Shown: positions 1 to 8,760, counted from the first letter of the stretch. The stretch: DNA of 64,000 bases from Marinobacter sp. F3R08 (GCF_018860425.1 NZ_JAHKPI010000025.1:590524-654523), one strand, 5' to 3'. Numbers and translations are program-made. Notes: a model not told the origin generated them from the sequence alone.

Positions 1-1452
1 GACAACGGCGGCGCCATAGCGCATGCAATCCCGGGCTCGTTTGATGAACTCGTCTTCGCCTTCCTTAAGGCTGATAGAGTTCACGACGGCCTTGCCCTGG
101 ATGCAACGTAGCCCTGCTTCGATCACGTCCCACTTGGATGAATCAATCATGATCGGGACCCGGGAGATGTCCGGTTCCGAGGCCACCAGCTTCAGGAAGG
201 TAACCATCACGTCCTTCGACTCCAGCATGCCCTCATCCATGTTGATGTCGATGATCTGGGCACCGTTTTCTACCTGGTCCCGGGCAACGCTGAGAGCTTC
301 TTCGTACTGTTCTTCCTTGATCAGGCGCAGAAAACGCTTGGAGCCGGTGACGTTGGTGCGCTCGCCTACGTTGATGAACAGAACGTTATCATCGCCAGTA
401 AATGGCTCGAGGCCGGAGAGGCGCAGGGCTTTCGGTCGTTCAGGAATTTTCCGGGGAGGGTACTTTGCTACAGCCTGGGCGATGGCTTCAATGTGGTCGG
501 GGCGTGAGCCGCAGCAGCCGCCGATGATATTCAGGAAGCCATCGCGAGCGAAACCTTCAATAATCTCGGCCATTTCTTCAGGTGTCTGGTCGTACTCACC
601 AAATTCGTTCGGAAGGCCGGCGTTCGGGTGTGCGGTTACATAGGTTTCCGCCTTGGCAGACAGTTCTTCGACGTATGGCCGAAGAGTATCGGCACCCAGC
701 GCGCAGTTGAGCCCCACGGAGATAGGTCTGGCGTGCGCTACGGAGTTCCAGAAGGCTTCGGTGGTCTGGCCCGACAGGGTTCGGCCTGACGCATCGGTAA
801 TCGTGCCGGAAATCATGATCGGCAGTGCTGTACCGCTGTCTTCAAAGTATTGTTGGGTGGCGTAGATGGCTGCTTTGGCATTCAGCGTATCGAAAATGGT
901 TTCGATCAGGATCAGGTCGCAGCCACCCTCAACCAGGCCTTCAACCGCCTCGTAATAGTTGTCTACCAGGGCCTGAAAGTCGACGTTTCGGTAGCCAGGG
1001 TTGTTAACATCCGGTGAGATAGACGCGGTGCGCGATGTGGGTCCGACGGCGCCGGCCACAAAACGGGGCTTTTCCGGAGTCTTGGCGGTGTATACATCTG
1101 CGATCTGTCGCGCAAGCTGTGCGGCAGCTACGTTCAGTTCTTTCGCAATTTCTTCGAGGCCGTAATCTGCCTGGGAAAGCTGGGTGGAATTGAAGGTGTT
1201 GGTTTCGATGATATCCGCGCCGGCGTCCAGGTAGTCCGCATGGATGTTGCGGAGCAGGGCCGGCTGAGTCAGGTTCAGAAGATCGTTGTTGCCCTGAACC
1301 TCACGTTCATAATCGGCAAACCGATCGCCGCGGAAGGCCTTCTCGTCCAGCTTGAGGTTCTGGATCATGGTACCCATGCCGCCATCAAGGATTACTATGC
1401 GTTCCTGCAAGGCCTTGTGGAGCTGGTCGAGACGGGTTGTGCGATCGGTCAT
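1..1452 (-). CDS. metH: Methionine synthase, cobalamin-dependent (N-terminal part, cut by window edge)
   Basis: The 484 visible codons start at an ATG at 1452 and run off the left edge. The N-terminal module is the homocysteine-binding barrel. It begins with [11 protein letters not shown] and has the zinc-cysteine pattern GLNC followed by [10 protein letters not shown]. The start of the pterin-binding module follows ([13 protein letters not shown], then the [14 protein letters not shown] region). MetH transfers the methyl group of methyltetrahydrofolate to homocysteine through cobalamin. The cobalamin-binding and reactivation domains lie outside the window. The gene is divergent from nfuA. 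The 219-bp spacer shows no obvious cobalamin riboswitch. The identification is firm; only the C-terminal part cannot be judged. Confidence 0.97.
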   Translation of the reverse strand, partial: MTDRTTRLDQLHKALQERIVILDGGMGTMIQNLKLDEKAFRGDRFADYEREVQGNNDLLNLTQPALLRNIHADYLDAGADIIETNTFNSTQLSQADYGLEEIAKELNVAAAQLARQIADVYTAKTPEKPRFVAGAVGPTSRTASISPDVNNPGYRNVDFQALVDNYYEAVEGLVEGGCDLILIETIFDTLNAKAAIYATQQYFEDSGTALPIMISGTITDASGRTLSGQTTEAFWNSVAHARPISVGLNCALGADTLRPYVEELSAKAETYVTAHPNAGLPNEFGEYDQTPEEMAEIIEGFARDGFLNIIGGCCGSRPDHIEAIAQAVAKYPPRKIPERPKALRLSGLEPFTGDDNVLFINVGERTNVTGSKRFLRLIKEEQYEEALSVARDQVENGAQIIDINMDEGMLESKDVMVTFLKLVASEPDISRVPIMIDSSKWDVIEAGLRCIQGKAVVNSISLKEGEDEFIKRARDCMRYGAAVV

Positions 1453-1538
1453 AAATATATCCGGATGTCGTTAATAGCGCTGTAATAGTGTCAATGGCGC
1501 GGGATCATAGCAAAAATGCCCAGGCTCGTCTTAGTACG

Positions 1539-1557
1539 AATGACGATTATCAATTGC
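1539..1557. promoter_or_regulatory. Possible Fur-like site between metH and nfuA
   Basis: On the minus strand this 19-mer contains TTGATAATCGTCATT. By my count it matches the 19-bp Fur consensus (GATAATGATAATCATTATC) at about 13 positions. It lies 115 bp before nfuA and about 87 bp before metH. Iron control of the Fe-S carrier gene nfuA would make sense, but the match is moderate and the site is a suggestion only. Confidence 0.3.
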
Positions 1558-1671
1558 CTTTCGTATATACCTGCCAATACGGGAAATTCATTACCCGACT
1601 ATTTTACTTGGTCTTTCATGTTGCGACGATCTCCCTTAAAATGAAGTGAAACTTTCAAACGGGTTGAAAAC

Positions 1672-2259
1672 ATGGCTCAGGTTACTGTGACAGATCCCGC
1701 ACGGGATTATCTTGCACAACTTATCGAGAAGCAGGACGTGGAAGGCATGGGAGTCCGTATATTCGTGACCCAGCCCGGTACCAAAAATGCCGAGACCTGT
1801 CTGGCCTATTGCCCGCCCAACGAAGTGGTACCTACGGACGAGCAGGTGGATCTGGACAAGTTCATTTTGTATCTGGATCACAATTCCGTGCCCTTCCTCG
1901 AAGAGGCTTACGTAGACTATTCCAAAGACCAGATGGGCGGTCAGCTCACTATCAAAGCACCCAACGCCAAGGTGCCCAAGATCGATGATGATGCGCCTTT
2001 GCCCGACCGCGTGAATTACACTCTGGCTTCGGAGATCAATCCGAACCTGGCAGCTCACGGTGGCGAGGTTTCGCTGGTAGAAATTGTCGATGAATCGGTG
2101 GCGGTACTGCGCTTTGGTGGTGGTTGTCAGGGCTGTTCTGCAGTCAGCCTGACCCTGAAGCAGGGCGTTGAAACCACGCTTAGAGAGCGCGTACCGGAAA
2201 TCACGGCCGTACGTGATGTGACCGACCACACCAACACTGAAAACGCCTACTACCAGTAA
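1672..2259 (+). CDS. nfuA: Fe-S biogenesis protein NfuA
   Basis: This 195-residue protein has an N-terminal A-type-carrier-like domain (about residues 1-95) and a C-terminal Nfu domain. The Nfu domain carries the cluster-binding GGCQGC motif at Cys152 and Cys155. NfuA binds a 4Fe-4S cluster between two subunits and passes it to apoproteins, mainly under iron or oxidative stress. The degenerate A-type domain helps it dock to targets. The length matches the family. The start is the ATG at 1672. It appears monocistronic, is divergent from metH, and has a weak Fur-like site upstream. Confidence 0.95.
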   Translation: MAQVTVTDPARDYLAQLIEKQDVEGMGVRIFVTQPGTKNAETCLAYCPPNEVVPTDEQVDLDKFILYLDHNSVPFLEEAYVDYSKDQMGGQLTIKAPNAKVPKIDDDAPLPDRVNYTLASEINPNLAAHGGEVSLVEIVDESVAVLRFGGGCQGCSAVSLTLKQGVETTLRERVPEITAVRDVTDHTNTENAYYQ

Positions 2260-2271
2260 AACCTTCTCTCT

Positions 2272-2306
2272 CCGCTGTACCGCGCTCTCTTCGGGCGCGG
2301 CAGCGG
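2272..2306. other. Strong hairpin downstream of nfuA
   Basis: CCGCTG/CAGCGG and CCGCGC/GCGCGG pair in an interrupted stem of two 6-bp arms, starting 12 bp after the nfuA stop. No T-tract follows, so it is not a standard intrinsic terminator. It may still mark the 3' end of the nfuA mRNA. Nothing else is evident in the 216-bp gap to the next gene. Confidence 0.35.
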
Positions 2307-2475
2307 CTGCAAGGCCCTACCGCAAGATATTGTCTTGCAACACTGCCAATGCTGCGGTGGTATGAATGCTCTATTATTGGTTGCATCAAAGTAACACCGC
2401 ACAGGTACCATCCTGTCCTCGTTCATAGCGTTATTACCGGTTTGACCGGTTTACACTCTTCAGCCGGGGTCAAAA

Positions 2476-3675
2476 TTGTTCGACGTTGTGCTTCTGTCCG
2501 TGCCTCTGATGGCGGCGGTAGTCGGTTGGCTAACCAACTGGCTTGCTATCCAGATGTCCTTTTATCCGATCCAGTATATCGGCGTGGGAGTGTTTGGTTG
2601 GCAGGGGGTCATTCCGCGTAAAGCCGAGAGAATGGCACACATTTGCATCGACAGAACCCTCCAGAGCATGGGTGACTTGAGCACGGTGTATCAGAAGCTG
2701 GAACCCCAGCGCATCGTTCAACAGGTCATATCCCAGGTTACGCCCAGAATGGACGAGTACATCGATGAGGTCATGTATGAAATCGACCCGGTGCTTTGGG
2801 ATAATTTGCCACAGTTCCTGAAAAACCGGATCTACCGGTGGGGCCGGGACCAGCTTCCGTCCTGCATAGAAGAGTTGGTGGAGGATGTTGGCGACGAGCT
2901 TGACGAACTGGTCGACCTCAAAGCGCTGCTCAGCCGCGAGTTGGCAAAGCACCCTGATATGATGAACCGCATGTTTCAGCAGGCGGGCAGGGTGGAGCTG
3001 CAGTCTGTTATCAACCGCGGTGCGATTATCGGTGGCGCTCTCGGTGCCTTACTTGTGCCTTTATGGATCCGTTATCCGGAGCCCTGGCTGCTACCCGCAG
3101 GCGGCCTGGTGATTGGCTTTGTTACCAACTGGATTGCCATCAGCCTGATCTTCGCCCCGCTGAAACCCCGACGCTTCCTGTTCTGGAATCTTCAGGGCCT
3201 GTTTCTTCGGAGGCAATCCGAGATCAGTGAGGTCTGGGCACGGCTTGTTGCTGAGGAGTTGATCACCGTCGAGAAGGTTGCGGATGCGATGATCAATGGA
3301 AGTCATGCCAACAGAACCCGGGCCCTTATCCAGAAACATCTGCGACCATTACTGGATAATGCTGTCGTCATGAAGCTGACCGCGCAGGTGGCTGTGGGTA
3401 TGACCGGCTATACAGAGTTGAAAAAGGTTATGAACCAGAAGGCTGTATTCGCTACCCGTGATGTCTTCAGCGATCCGGGCTTCAACCGAAATCAGGCGGC
3501 AGTGGTTTCAGAGATTCTGTCCCACCGGATGAAAGCACTCAAACCTCGTGAATTCCAGGATGTTCTTCGGCCTGCGTTTCGGGAGGAGGAGATTCAGTTG
3601 ATGGTTGTGGGAGGTCTGTTCGGAGCCCTGACGGGAATGATTCAGTTCCTCTCGCTAAGTTATTTGAGTTTTTAG
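2476..3675 (+). CDS. DUF445 family inner-membrane protein
   Basis: A 399-residue membrane protein of the DUF445 (YheB/YjiN-related) family, whose function is unknown. There is a hydrophobic N-terminal helix followed by GWLTNWLAIQM. The same type of motif recurs near residue 216 (GFVTNWIAISLIF), as expected for this family. A third hydrophobic helix closes the C terminus. The middle is charged and probably helical. I prefer the TTG at 2476, preceded by GGGG, over the ATG at 2509, because the later start would cut into the conserved first membrane helix. It stands alone between nfuA and the convergent tus operon. Confidence 0.85.
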   Translation: MFDVVLLSVPLMAAVVGWLTNWLAIQMSFYPIQYIGVGVFGWQGVIPRKAERMAHICIDRTLQSMGDLSTVYQKLEPQRIVQQVISQVTPRMDEYIDEVMYEIDPVLWDNLPQFLKNRIYRWGRDQLPSCIEELVEDVGDELDELVDLKALLSRELAKHPDMMNRMFQQAGRVELQSVINRGAIIGGALGALLVPLWIRYPEPWLLPAGGLVIGFVTNWIAISLIFAPLKPRRFLFWNLQGLFLRRQSEISEVWARLVAEELITVEKVADAMINGSHANRTRALIQKHLRPLLDNAVVMKLTAQVAVGMTGYTELKKVMNQKAVFATRDVFSDPGFNRNQAAVVSEILSHRMKALKPREFQDVLRPAFREEEIQLMVVGGLFGALTGMIQFLSLSYLSF

Positions 3676-3748
3676 CAACAAGAGCGCGCCTATCTGGTTC
3701 TTGGCGGCAAGGTAGCGGAGCTCGTAGGCATCTTTGCAGAGGGGCGCG

Positions 3749-4075
3749 CTACAGGCAATTGGTGGGGCGTGGCAGTCCGGCAATCCGGCAGGCGGTTTTT
3801 GCCGGCGTACCAGGAAATAGCTGCATCAGGTAAATGCTGTTGCCTTTGTCCTCGCCCAATGCCTCTTTGACGGCTTTCACGAATAGGCGGTTGGATGGAG
3901 GTGACATCTCATGCTCTTTGTAAAAAGAGCGAAGAAACTGAATGATTTCCCAGTGCTTTTCAGTCAGTTTTATATCATCCTGGGCAGCAATCACGGTCGC
4001 AACCCCTTCTGTCCACTCCTCGGCGTCTTCAAGAAATCCTTCGTTGTTTCGCTGTGGTATTGCGTTACTGGTCAT
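3749..4075 (-). CDS. tusE: TusE/DsrC-family sulfur carrier
   Basis: A 108-residue protein with the DsrC/TusE fold signatures: the LTEKHWEIIQFLRSFY helix region and a C-terminal arm ending CRIAGLPRPTNCL. The penultimate Cys107 is the universal persulfide-carrying residue. Cys96 lies 11 residues earlier, where E. coli TusE as I recall it has threonine. The two-cysteine arrangement is typical of DsrC from dissimilatory sulfur metabolism. It is the last gene of tusDCBE, 3 bp after tusB. In E. coli TusE receives sulfur from TusBCD and passes it to MnmA for tRNA 2-thiouridine synthesis, and the operon context supports that role here. No dsrAB genes are in the window. Confidence 0.9.
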   Translation of the reverse strand: MTSNAIPQRNNEGFLEDAEEWTEGVATVIAAQDDIKLTEKHWEIIQFLRSFYKEHEMSPPSNRLFVKAVKEALGEDKGNSIYLMQLFPGTPAKTACRIAGLPRPTNCL

Positions 4076-4078
4076 GAT

Positions 4079-4360
4079 TCACCAACTGATAACCCGATGT
4101 GCCTGCAGTGAGAGCGCTACCATTTCCGTATAGTCCACCATGCTGGTATTGCCACTCAGATGCCCGATTCCGCGGGCATCGACATCCGCAGTCAGAGCAA
4201 ATACCTTGGCTGCATCAGGCAGGCACCCGGTGGAAAGAAACAGTACCCCGCCACCTATGAGCAACAGGCCATCGTCCGGAGAAATCATCTCGAGGCATCG
4301 GGTAGCCCGTGGGTGGTCGGGGGCTTTATTCAGAATGTGCAATGTGTGAATGCCAGTCAT
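4079..4360 (-). CDS. tusB: Sulfurtransferase complex subunit TusB (DsrH-like)
   Basis: A 93-residue DsrH/TusB-family protein beginning with the family-typical LHTLHILNKAP stretch and ending in a tryptophan. TusB forms the TusBCD heterohexamer that relays sulfur from IscS to TusE during 2-thiouridine synthesis in tRNA wobble positions. It sits 5 bp after tusC and 3 bp before tusE. DsrH proteins use a cysteine near residue 20; Cys22 here (in ATRC) is in a comparable place, but I have not aligned it. Confidence 0.85.
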   Translation of the reverse strand: MTGIHTLHILNKAPDHPRATRCLEMISPDDGLLLIGGGVLFLSTGCLPDAAKVFALTADVDARGIGHLSGNTSMVDYTEMVALSLQAHRVISW

Positions 4361-4365
4361 TCAGG

Positions 4366-4716
4366 CTAACCTGCGAACGTTGTGTGGTCATAATCGGATA
4401 GCAGGGCCGCATCGGCATCCGCCAGAGTCACGCCTTTGATGAGGGAATTCTCATCCAGTCCGTAGATCTCGCATGCTGCCCGATCGGCGAGGATTGCATC
4501 GATACCGAATATCTGTGCCGCTGACAGGTTCTTCTCCACAGACTTCTGGCCAATACTGCCGGCTTCCTGTGGCTTTCTCAGCCAGTTAACGCCAGCCCCC
4601 ATGAACAGAAGCGATGCCGGCTGATCGAAAGCTGCAAGGGAAAACGCCATGTCGAGTGCTTCCCGCCCGATCCATGTGCCATAAGGCGGATGATCAATCA
4701 TGATCAGAGTACTCAT
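4366..4716 (-). CDS. tusC: Sulfurtransferase complex subunit TusC (DsrF-like)
   Basis: A 116-residue DsrE/DsrF-fold protein. The N terminus (DHPPYGTWIGREALDMA) is typical of TusC/DsrF, in which a short loop precedes the first helix. It is the second gene of tusDCBE, 2 bp after tusD. It is a structural subunit of TusBCD. The cysteine near residue 82 (RAAC) is not known to be catalytic; TusD carries the active cysteine in E. coli. Confidence 0.88.
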   Translation of the reverse strand: MSTLIMIDHPPYGTWIGREALDMAFSLAAFDQPASLLFMGAGVNWLRKPQEAGSIGQKSVEKNLSAAQIFGIDAILADRAACEIYGLDENSLIKGVTLADADAALLSDYDHTTFAG

Positions 4717-4718
4717 GG

Positions 4719-5135
4719 TTAGTCTCCAGCGTGAAAATAGAGCGTGCGCGCGGACTTTATCCGCCCCTCGACCCAGTCTCCGAGCCCGGCTATTTCAAAC
4801 GGAGCGCGCAGATTCGCGGCCGGCAACTCGTAGCGCTTCTGTTCGGTTTCGTTGATCAGGCCACGACGCAGAGCAGAGGCAATGCAGGCAACCCCGGGAA
4901 TGCTGTGATCGGTGAGAAAACGCGACCACTCTTCCGGCCAATGGGGTTCATCAGATGGCGGTGCACACAGTGCCGAGGCCAGATGAACCCCATCCCCGTA
5001 GAGGAAAACCCGATCAAGACGGTGGCCCAGATTAACAGCAGCCCTGGCAAAGGCGAGAGCCGTTTGCGGGGCCTGGGACGTATAGGGGGCACCGGTAATC
5101 ACCAGAGTAAACGATTGAGTGCTTGTGTCGGTCAT
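4719..5135 (-). CDS. tusD: Sulfurtransferase complex subunit TusD (DsrE-like)
   Basis: A 138-residue DsrE-family protein. Cys84 in GVACIASALRRGL corresponds to the active-site cysteine of DsrE/TusD (Cys78 in E. coli). That cysteine accepts persulfide sulfur from the TusA route. It is the first gene of a tight tusDCBE operon transcribed leftward. The terminator at 5179-5201 separates this operon from yccA upstream, so tusD must have its own promoter in the roughly 45 bp after the hairpin or be reached by read-through. Confidence 0.9.
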   Translation of the reverse strand: MTDTSTQSFTLVITGAPYTSQAPQTALAFARAAVNLGHRLDRVFLYGDGVHLASALCAPPSDEPHWPEEWSRFLTDHSIPGVACIASALRRGLINETEQKRYELPAANLRAPFEIAGLGDWVEGRIKSARTLYFHAGD

Positions 5136-5178
5136 GCCGTCGCGTCTTACCAGAGAACCTTTTCAGTTTACAGAAAGC

Positions 5179-5201
5179 AAAAACCCCGGCAAGTGCCGGG
5201 G
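5179..5201 (-). terminator. Intrinsic terminator after yccA
   Basis: On the minus strand, CCCCGGCA pairs with TGCCGGGG, followed immediately by five T. It lies 30 bp after the yccA stop and 44 bp before tusD. Confidence 0.85.
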
Positions 5202-5230
5202 CTTTCCAAAGGCCAGAGCCTATGGCTGCA

Positions 5231-5950
5231 TCAATCGTTACCGCTGAATGCGGAGATCAGATGAAGCAGGGCAAGGAACAGGTTGTAGATGTTCAGGTAC
5301 AGTCCTGTCGTGGCCATAATGTAGTTCTGCTCACCGCCATTTACGATGCGGCTTGTATCGTAAAGGATAAAGCCAGACATCAGGAAAACGATCGCAGCAC
5401 TGATGGCGAGGCTGAACGCTGTGATTTCTACACCGAAGAGGCTGGCAACCATGGCGCCAACAGCCGCAACCAGCACAACAACCAAGCCTGCTACCAGCAT
5501 GCCACGCATGAAGCTGAAGTCTTTCTTGGTGGTCAGAACATAGCCGGACAAGGCAAAAAAGACCAGTGCCGTTCCACCCAGCGCCTGCATAACAATCTGA
5601 CTACCGTTCGAGAACTGCAGGTAGTAATTCATCGTTGGCCCGAGGGAAAGCCCAAGGAGCCCTGTGAAGGCGAAAACAACACCAATGCCGGCGCTGCTGT
5701 TCGCTGTCCGGGGGAGAACAAACCAGACCAGCGCCAATGCGCCGAGGCTGCAGATCAGGCTGGCGCCCCGGCCCAGTCCCACATACATTGAGGCTGCGGC
5801 CATTACCGTGCTGAACAGCAAAGTCATGGCAAGCAGTGTGTAGGTGTTTTTCAGAACCTTGGAAGCTTCCGGGCTAATTGCATCTGTCGCAGAGCCGCGG
5901 GCAATGGTATTCCCTCGGTTCTGTTGGTAACTGTATTGTCTGTTTTCCAT
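5231..5950 (-). CDS. yccA: Bax inhibitor-1 / YccA family membrane protein
   Basis: A 239-residue protein with seven or more hydrophobic segments after a soluble N-terminal tail of about 35 residues. It ends with the family-typical stretch IYNLFLALLHLISAFSGND. In E. coli YccA is a substrate and modulator of the FtsH membrane protease. Other BI-1 proteins act as pH-sensitive calcium leak channels. A GGAGAGAAAG ribosome site directly precedes the ATG. As I recall, the yccA-tus-tRNA-Ser arrangement also occurs in Pseudomonas. Confidence 0.9.
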   Translation of the reverse strand: MENRQYSYQQNRGNTIARGSATDAISPEASKVLKNTYTLLAMTLLFSTVMAAASMYVGLGRGASLICSLGALALVWFVLPRTANSSAGIGVVFAFTGLLGLSLGPTMNYYLQFSNGSQIVMQALGGTALVFFALSGYVLTTKKDFSFMRGMLVAGLVVVLVAAVGAMVASLFGVEITAFSLAISAAIVFLMSGFILYDTSRIVNGGEQNYIMATTGLYLNIYNLFLALLHLISAFSGND

Positions 5951-6204
5951 CTTTCTCTCCGTTGGGTTCCAGGATTTTGATCGCGGAACAGCCTTGAACT
6001 GTAAATGAAACAGGTTGAGGAATCTAGGTCAGATCATAGTGCCAGTTTCCAGACTTTCAATCATTTACGACCGGAAACTCGCTGCTGGATTCCATTAAAA
6101 ACTGGTAATGTTTAAAAGTGCGGCAGGTTTTATGCAGAGCGTTGACAGCACAAGCAAATCCGGTATGATGCACATCGCTGTCGCACGGCAGTGAATGGAA
6201 AAAC

Positions 6205-6295
6205 GGTGGGCTGGCAGAGTGGCTGAATGCAGCGGTCTTGAAAACCGCCGAAGGTTAGTAGCCTTCCCGGGGTTCGAATCCCTGGCCCACCGCCA
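6205..6295 (+). tRNA. serT: tRNA-Ser (anticodon TGA)
   Basis: A 91-nt class II tRNA. The 7-bp acceptor stem GGTGGGC pairs with GCCCACC, followed by G discriminator and an encoded CCA. The anticodon loop CTTGAAA places TGA at 6239-6241. A long variable arm (around AAGGTTAGTAGCCTT) is present, as expected for serine. The T-loop reads GGTTCGAATCC. No integrase or duplicated attachment site is seen nearby. Confidence 0.97.
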
Positions 6296-6410
6296 TTTTT
6301 CCTCTCTCTTCTTAAGTATTTCTTCTGTTTTATCTCCCGGTATTTATTCGTACTTGGTTTAGCGCCGTCTCACCCTCATTATTCAGGTATTGTTAGCGCG
6401 AGGGTTTCCT

Positions 6411-6614
6411 ATGACTGATTCTCAAACAACCCAGACAACTGAACCCCGTTCAACAGAACGCCGGGACCGCAAGTTCGCTGTGTCCGCAAACCGGGGCAAG
6501 GCGAATCATAAGGTCCGGTATGTGGAAGCGGGTGGCGCGGCAGTCGATACACAGGAGTGTACCTTCTGCCAGTCTGTTCCGGATCTTTCGGACGATGGTG
6601 GGGAGAAAGAGTAA
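6411..6614 (+). CDS. Small uncharacterised protein with a CxxC motif
   Basis: A 67-residue hydrophilic protein that I do not recognise. The first half is rich in Thr, Gln and Arg. The second half holds ECTFCQS, a single CxxC pair, and an acidic C terminus. The ATG at 6411 has GCGAGGG nine bases upstream, which favours it over the TTG at 6390. It stands alone between tRNA-Ser and the convergent hemH. One CxxC pair could contribute to a metal site in a dimer, but no function can be assigned. Confidence 0.6.
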   Translation: MTDSQTTQTTEPRSTERRDRKFAVSANRGKANHKVRYVEAGGAAVDTQECTFCQSVPDLSDDGGEKE

Positions 6615-6642
6615 ACCGGAGCAACTGACGTCGTCCGGTTTA
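6612..6642. terminator. Hairpin between convergent small ORF and hemH
   Basis: TAAACCGGA (6612-6620) and TCCGGTTTA (6634-6642) form a perfect 9-bp stem with a 13-nt loop. It starts within the stop codon of the small CxxC gene and ends 13 bp before the hemH stop. There is no clear T-run, so its role as a terminator is uncertain. Confidence 0.4.
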
Positions 6643-6655
6643 GAGATGGCCTGTA

Positions 6656-7765
6656 TCAGAGATTCCGGCCCGGATAGGCGAACTCTTTTTGCTCGTCGGC
6701 TCTTTGCTGTCGTGCGGTCAGAGTGTCAGGCTCGTTTTTTGGCACTTGCCAGCCTTCCAGATTTTCTTCAATCAACTTCACGAGCGCCTCGATATGCCCT
6801 GGCGTCGCGTTGAGTGCAGTGATATAGCTGAATTCTGCGCCGCCAGCCTCCATGAAGTATTCGCGGTTTTCCTCGTCGATTTCCTCAATGGTTTCCAGGC
6901 AGTCCGATGAGAAGCCGGGGCAGAACACGTCGATGGACTTTACGCCTTTTCCTGGCAGGGATTTCAGGGTTTCATCCGTATAAGGCTTGAGCCACTCTTC
7001 CTTGCCGAATCTCGACTGAAAGGTGGTCATGTAGTCTTCCTTGTTCAGGCCAAGTCGTTCCGCCAGCAGTCGTGACGTTTTATGGCATTCACAATGGTAT
7101 GGATCGCCCTTGTTGAGGTACTTCAGCGGAATCCCATGATAGGAAAGGATGAGTTTTTCATTCCGCCCGTGGTTGGCCCAGTGTCCTTCGATGTGGCGAG
7201 CCATCGCCTCGATATAAGGTGGGAAATCCGGATAGTGGGAAATAAACCGAAAATCCGGCAGCCACCGCCGTCTGGTGAAATCTTTGGCAATGGCATCGAA
7301 GGTTGACGCGGAGGTAGACGCTGAATACTGAGGGTATAGCGGCAGTACCAGCAGCTTGCGAACGCCCTGTTCCTGCATGTCATCCAGAACTCGAGCAATC
7401 GAGGGATTGCCATAGCGCATGGCAAATCCGACCACAACATTTGAGCCATATTTATGCTTGAGCGCTTCCCGAATCCCCTCAGCCTGCCTGGCGGTGTGGA
7501 ACAGAAGTGGAGAGCCCTCAGGCTGCCAAACGCTGGCGTAGGCTTTTGCACTGCGTTTGGGGCGAATGCGCAGAATAACGCCATGCAGGATCATCCACCA
7601 AAGAGGTCGGGGCAGCTCGACTACTCGCGGGTCCGAGAGGAACTCAGCAAGATAACGACGGAGCGCTGACGTTGTGGGCGCGTCCGGAGTACCAAGGTTG
7701 GTTACCAGTACACCTAAACGGTCAGGTCTGTTGTGGCTGAAGTTCTGTGAACCTTTGAATTGCAT
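6656..7765 (-). CDS. hemH: Ferrochelatase
   Basis: A 369-residue ferrochelatase, which inserts ferrous iron into protoporphyrin IX in the last step of heme synthesis. Visible family features are GVLVTNLGTPDAP at the N terminus, the metal-binding SYHGIPL motif (catalytic histidine), and DVFCPGFSSDCLETIEEI in the C-terminal half. The length is normal for proteobacteria, with a charged extension at the C terminus. It is monocistronic. The next minus-strand gene begins 37 bp further upstream and belongs to a sulfur cassette. Confidence 0.96.
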   Translation of the reverse strand: MQFKGSQNFSHNRPDRLGVLVTNLGTPDAPTTSALRRYLAEFLSDPRVVELPRPLWWMILHGVILRIRPKRSAKAYASVWQPEGSPLLFHTARQAEGIREALKHKYGSNVVVGFAMRYGNPSIARVLDDMQEQGVRKLLVLPLYPQYSASTSASTFDAIAKDFTRRRWLPDFRFISHYPDFPPYIEAMARHIEGHWANHGRNEKLILSYHGIPLKYLNKGDPYHCECHKTSRLLAERLGLNKEDYMTTFQSRFGKEEWLKPYTDETLKSLPGKGVKSIDVFCPGFSSDCLETIEEIDEENREYFMEAGGAEFSYITALNATPGHIEALVKLIEENLEGWQVPKNEPDTLTARQQRADEQKEFAYPGRNL

Positions 7766-7801
7766 AGAGTGGATCCTGAGCTTTGATTGATCGGTTGTAA
7801 C

Positions 7802-8233
7802 TCAGCCTTTGCGGGAGGCTTGTTCTGCCATCCGGGGGGCGAGACCGGAAATGTCGTAGCCGGCGTTCTGAGCCTTGGTGAAGATTTCAGAGGCTGGCCT
7901 GGAGCGAGCCGAGCTCAGCGCCCAGAGAACGGTGCAGCGCGTCCCGGACCGACAGAATGCCAATACGGGTTTTTCGGCGTCCCGGATCATGGGTGCAAAC
8001 TGCTCTACGTCGTCATCAGTAATATGTCCTGACGCCACCGGCATATATACCCAGGTCAACCCTTGCTCACGGGCAGCGGCCTCAATCTCGGCCATTGGCG
8101 GTTGGCCAGGTTCTTCACAATCGGGGCGATTCGCTACGAGGGTTCTGAATCCCAGTTTTGCGGCCTCAGCCACGTCGTCGACGGAAATCTGCGGAGTTAC
8201 CGAGATGTGATCGTCAATTTTTCTGATATCCAT
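7802..8233 (-). CDS. Rhodanese/phosphatase-like BLH (DUF442, TIGR01244-type) protein
   Basis: A 143-residue protein of the DUF442 family. It has the opening MDIRKIDDHISVTPQI and an active-site loop CRSGTRC. The loop CRSGTR has the six-residue rhodanese size (C, four residues, R). Related BLH domains work in sulfide and persulfide detoxification under the BigR repressor in Xylella and Agrobacterium. There they neighbour the same YeeE/YedE transporter pair found just upstream here. No BigR, ETHE1 dioxygenase or TSUP gene is present nearby. A function in sulfane-sulfur handling is likely. Confidence 0.82.
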   Translation of the reverse strand: MDIRKIDDHISVTPQISVDDVAEAAKLGFRTLVANRPDCEEPGQPPMAEIEAAAREQGLTWVYMPVASGHITDDDVEQFAPMIRDAEKPVLAFCRSGTRCTVLWALSSARSRPASEIFTKAQNAGYDISGLAPRMAEQASRKG

Positions 8234-8330
8234 GAAACGTTGTCTCCGGGTCGGGTAATGGCGCTGTCACTATCATCGCACAGCCTCAGAGCTGTGTCAG
8301 AGTGACCGCAGGGAAATTTTCTGAAACCGT

Positions 8331-8756
8331 TCAGGCGTTTGCGCGGTTACGCTCAATCACTTCAAAAATGGCCATGCCGGCAATCATAGCGGCAACAAAG
8401 ACGGCGGCCTTAATTTCACCGGCGCCCAGTGCGACAAGCCCCGGACCAGGGCAGAAACCGGCAATTCCCCAGCCAACACCGAACATGAGCCCGCCAAGGA
8501 TCAGGCGTTTGTCGATATGCGTGCTTGCTGGCATTTTTATGTCGAAACCGAGGAACGATAACGTGCGTTTACGGGCGATCGCAAAGGCGAACACGCCAAC
8601 CAGAATGGCACCACCCATGACAAAGGCGAGGGAAGGGTCCCACGAGCCTGCAAGGTCGAGGAAGCCGAGCACTTTCTCGGGATTCGCCATGCCGGAGGCA
8701 ATCAAACCAATGCCGAACACAAGTCCGGCGAACAACGATGCTAGGGAATATTTCAT
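8331..8756 (-). CDS. YeeE/YedE-type sulfur transporter, second half-subunit (PmpB-like, DUF6691)
   Basis: A 141-residue membrane protein with four hydrophobic segments. The motifs GLIASGMANPEKVLGFLD and GWGIAGFCPGPGLVALG are typical of this family, and the cysteine in GFCPGP is conserved. The ATG at 8756 is preferred over an upstream start, because the upstream residues do not match the family. It follows the first half-subunit by 4 bp. Two such halves replace one full-length YeeE/TsuA thiosulfate transporter. It probably moves thiosulfate or a related sulfur compound. Confidence 0.85.
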   Translation of the reverse strand: MKYSLASLFAGLVFGIGLIASGMANPEKVLGFLDLAGSWDPSLAFVMGGAILVGVFAFAIARKRTLSFLGFDIKMPASTHIDKRLILGGLMFGVGWGIAGFCPGPGLVALGAGEIKAAVFVAAMIAGMAIFEVIERNRANA

Positions 8757-8760
8757 GGCA

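Noticed and set aside
1453..1671. Cobalamin riboswitch upstream of metH.
   Set aside because: The 219-bp leader lacks the conserved B12-box and other hallmarks that I could recognise.
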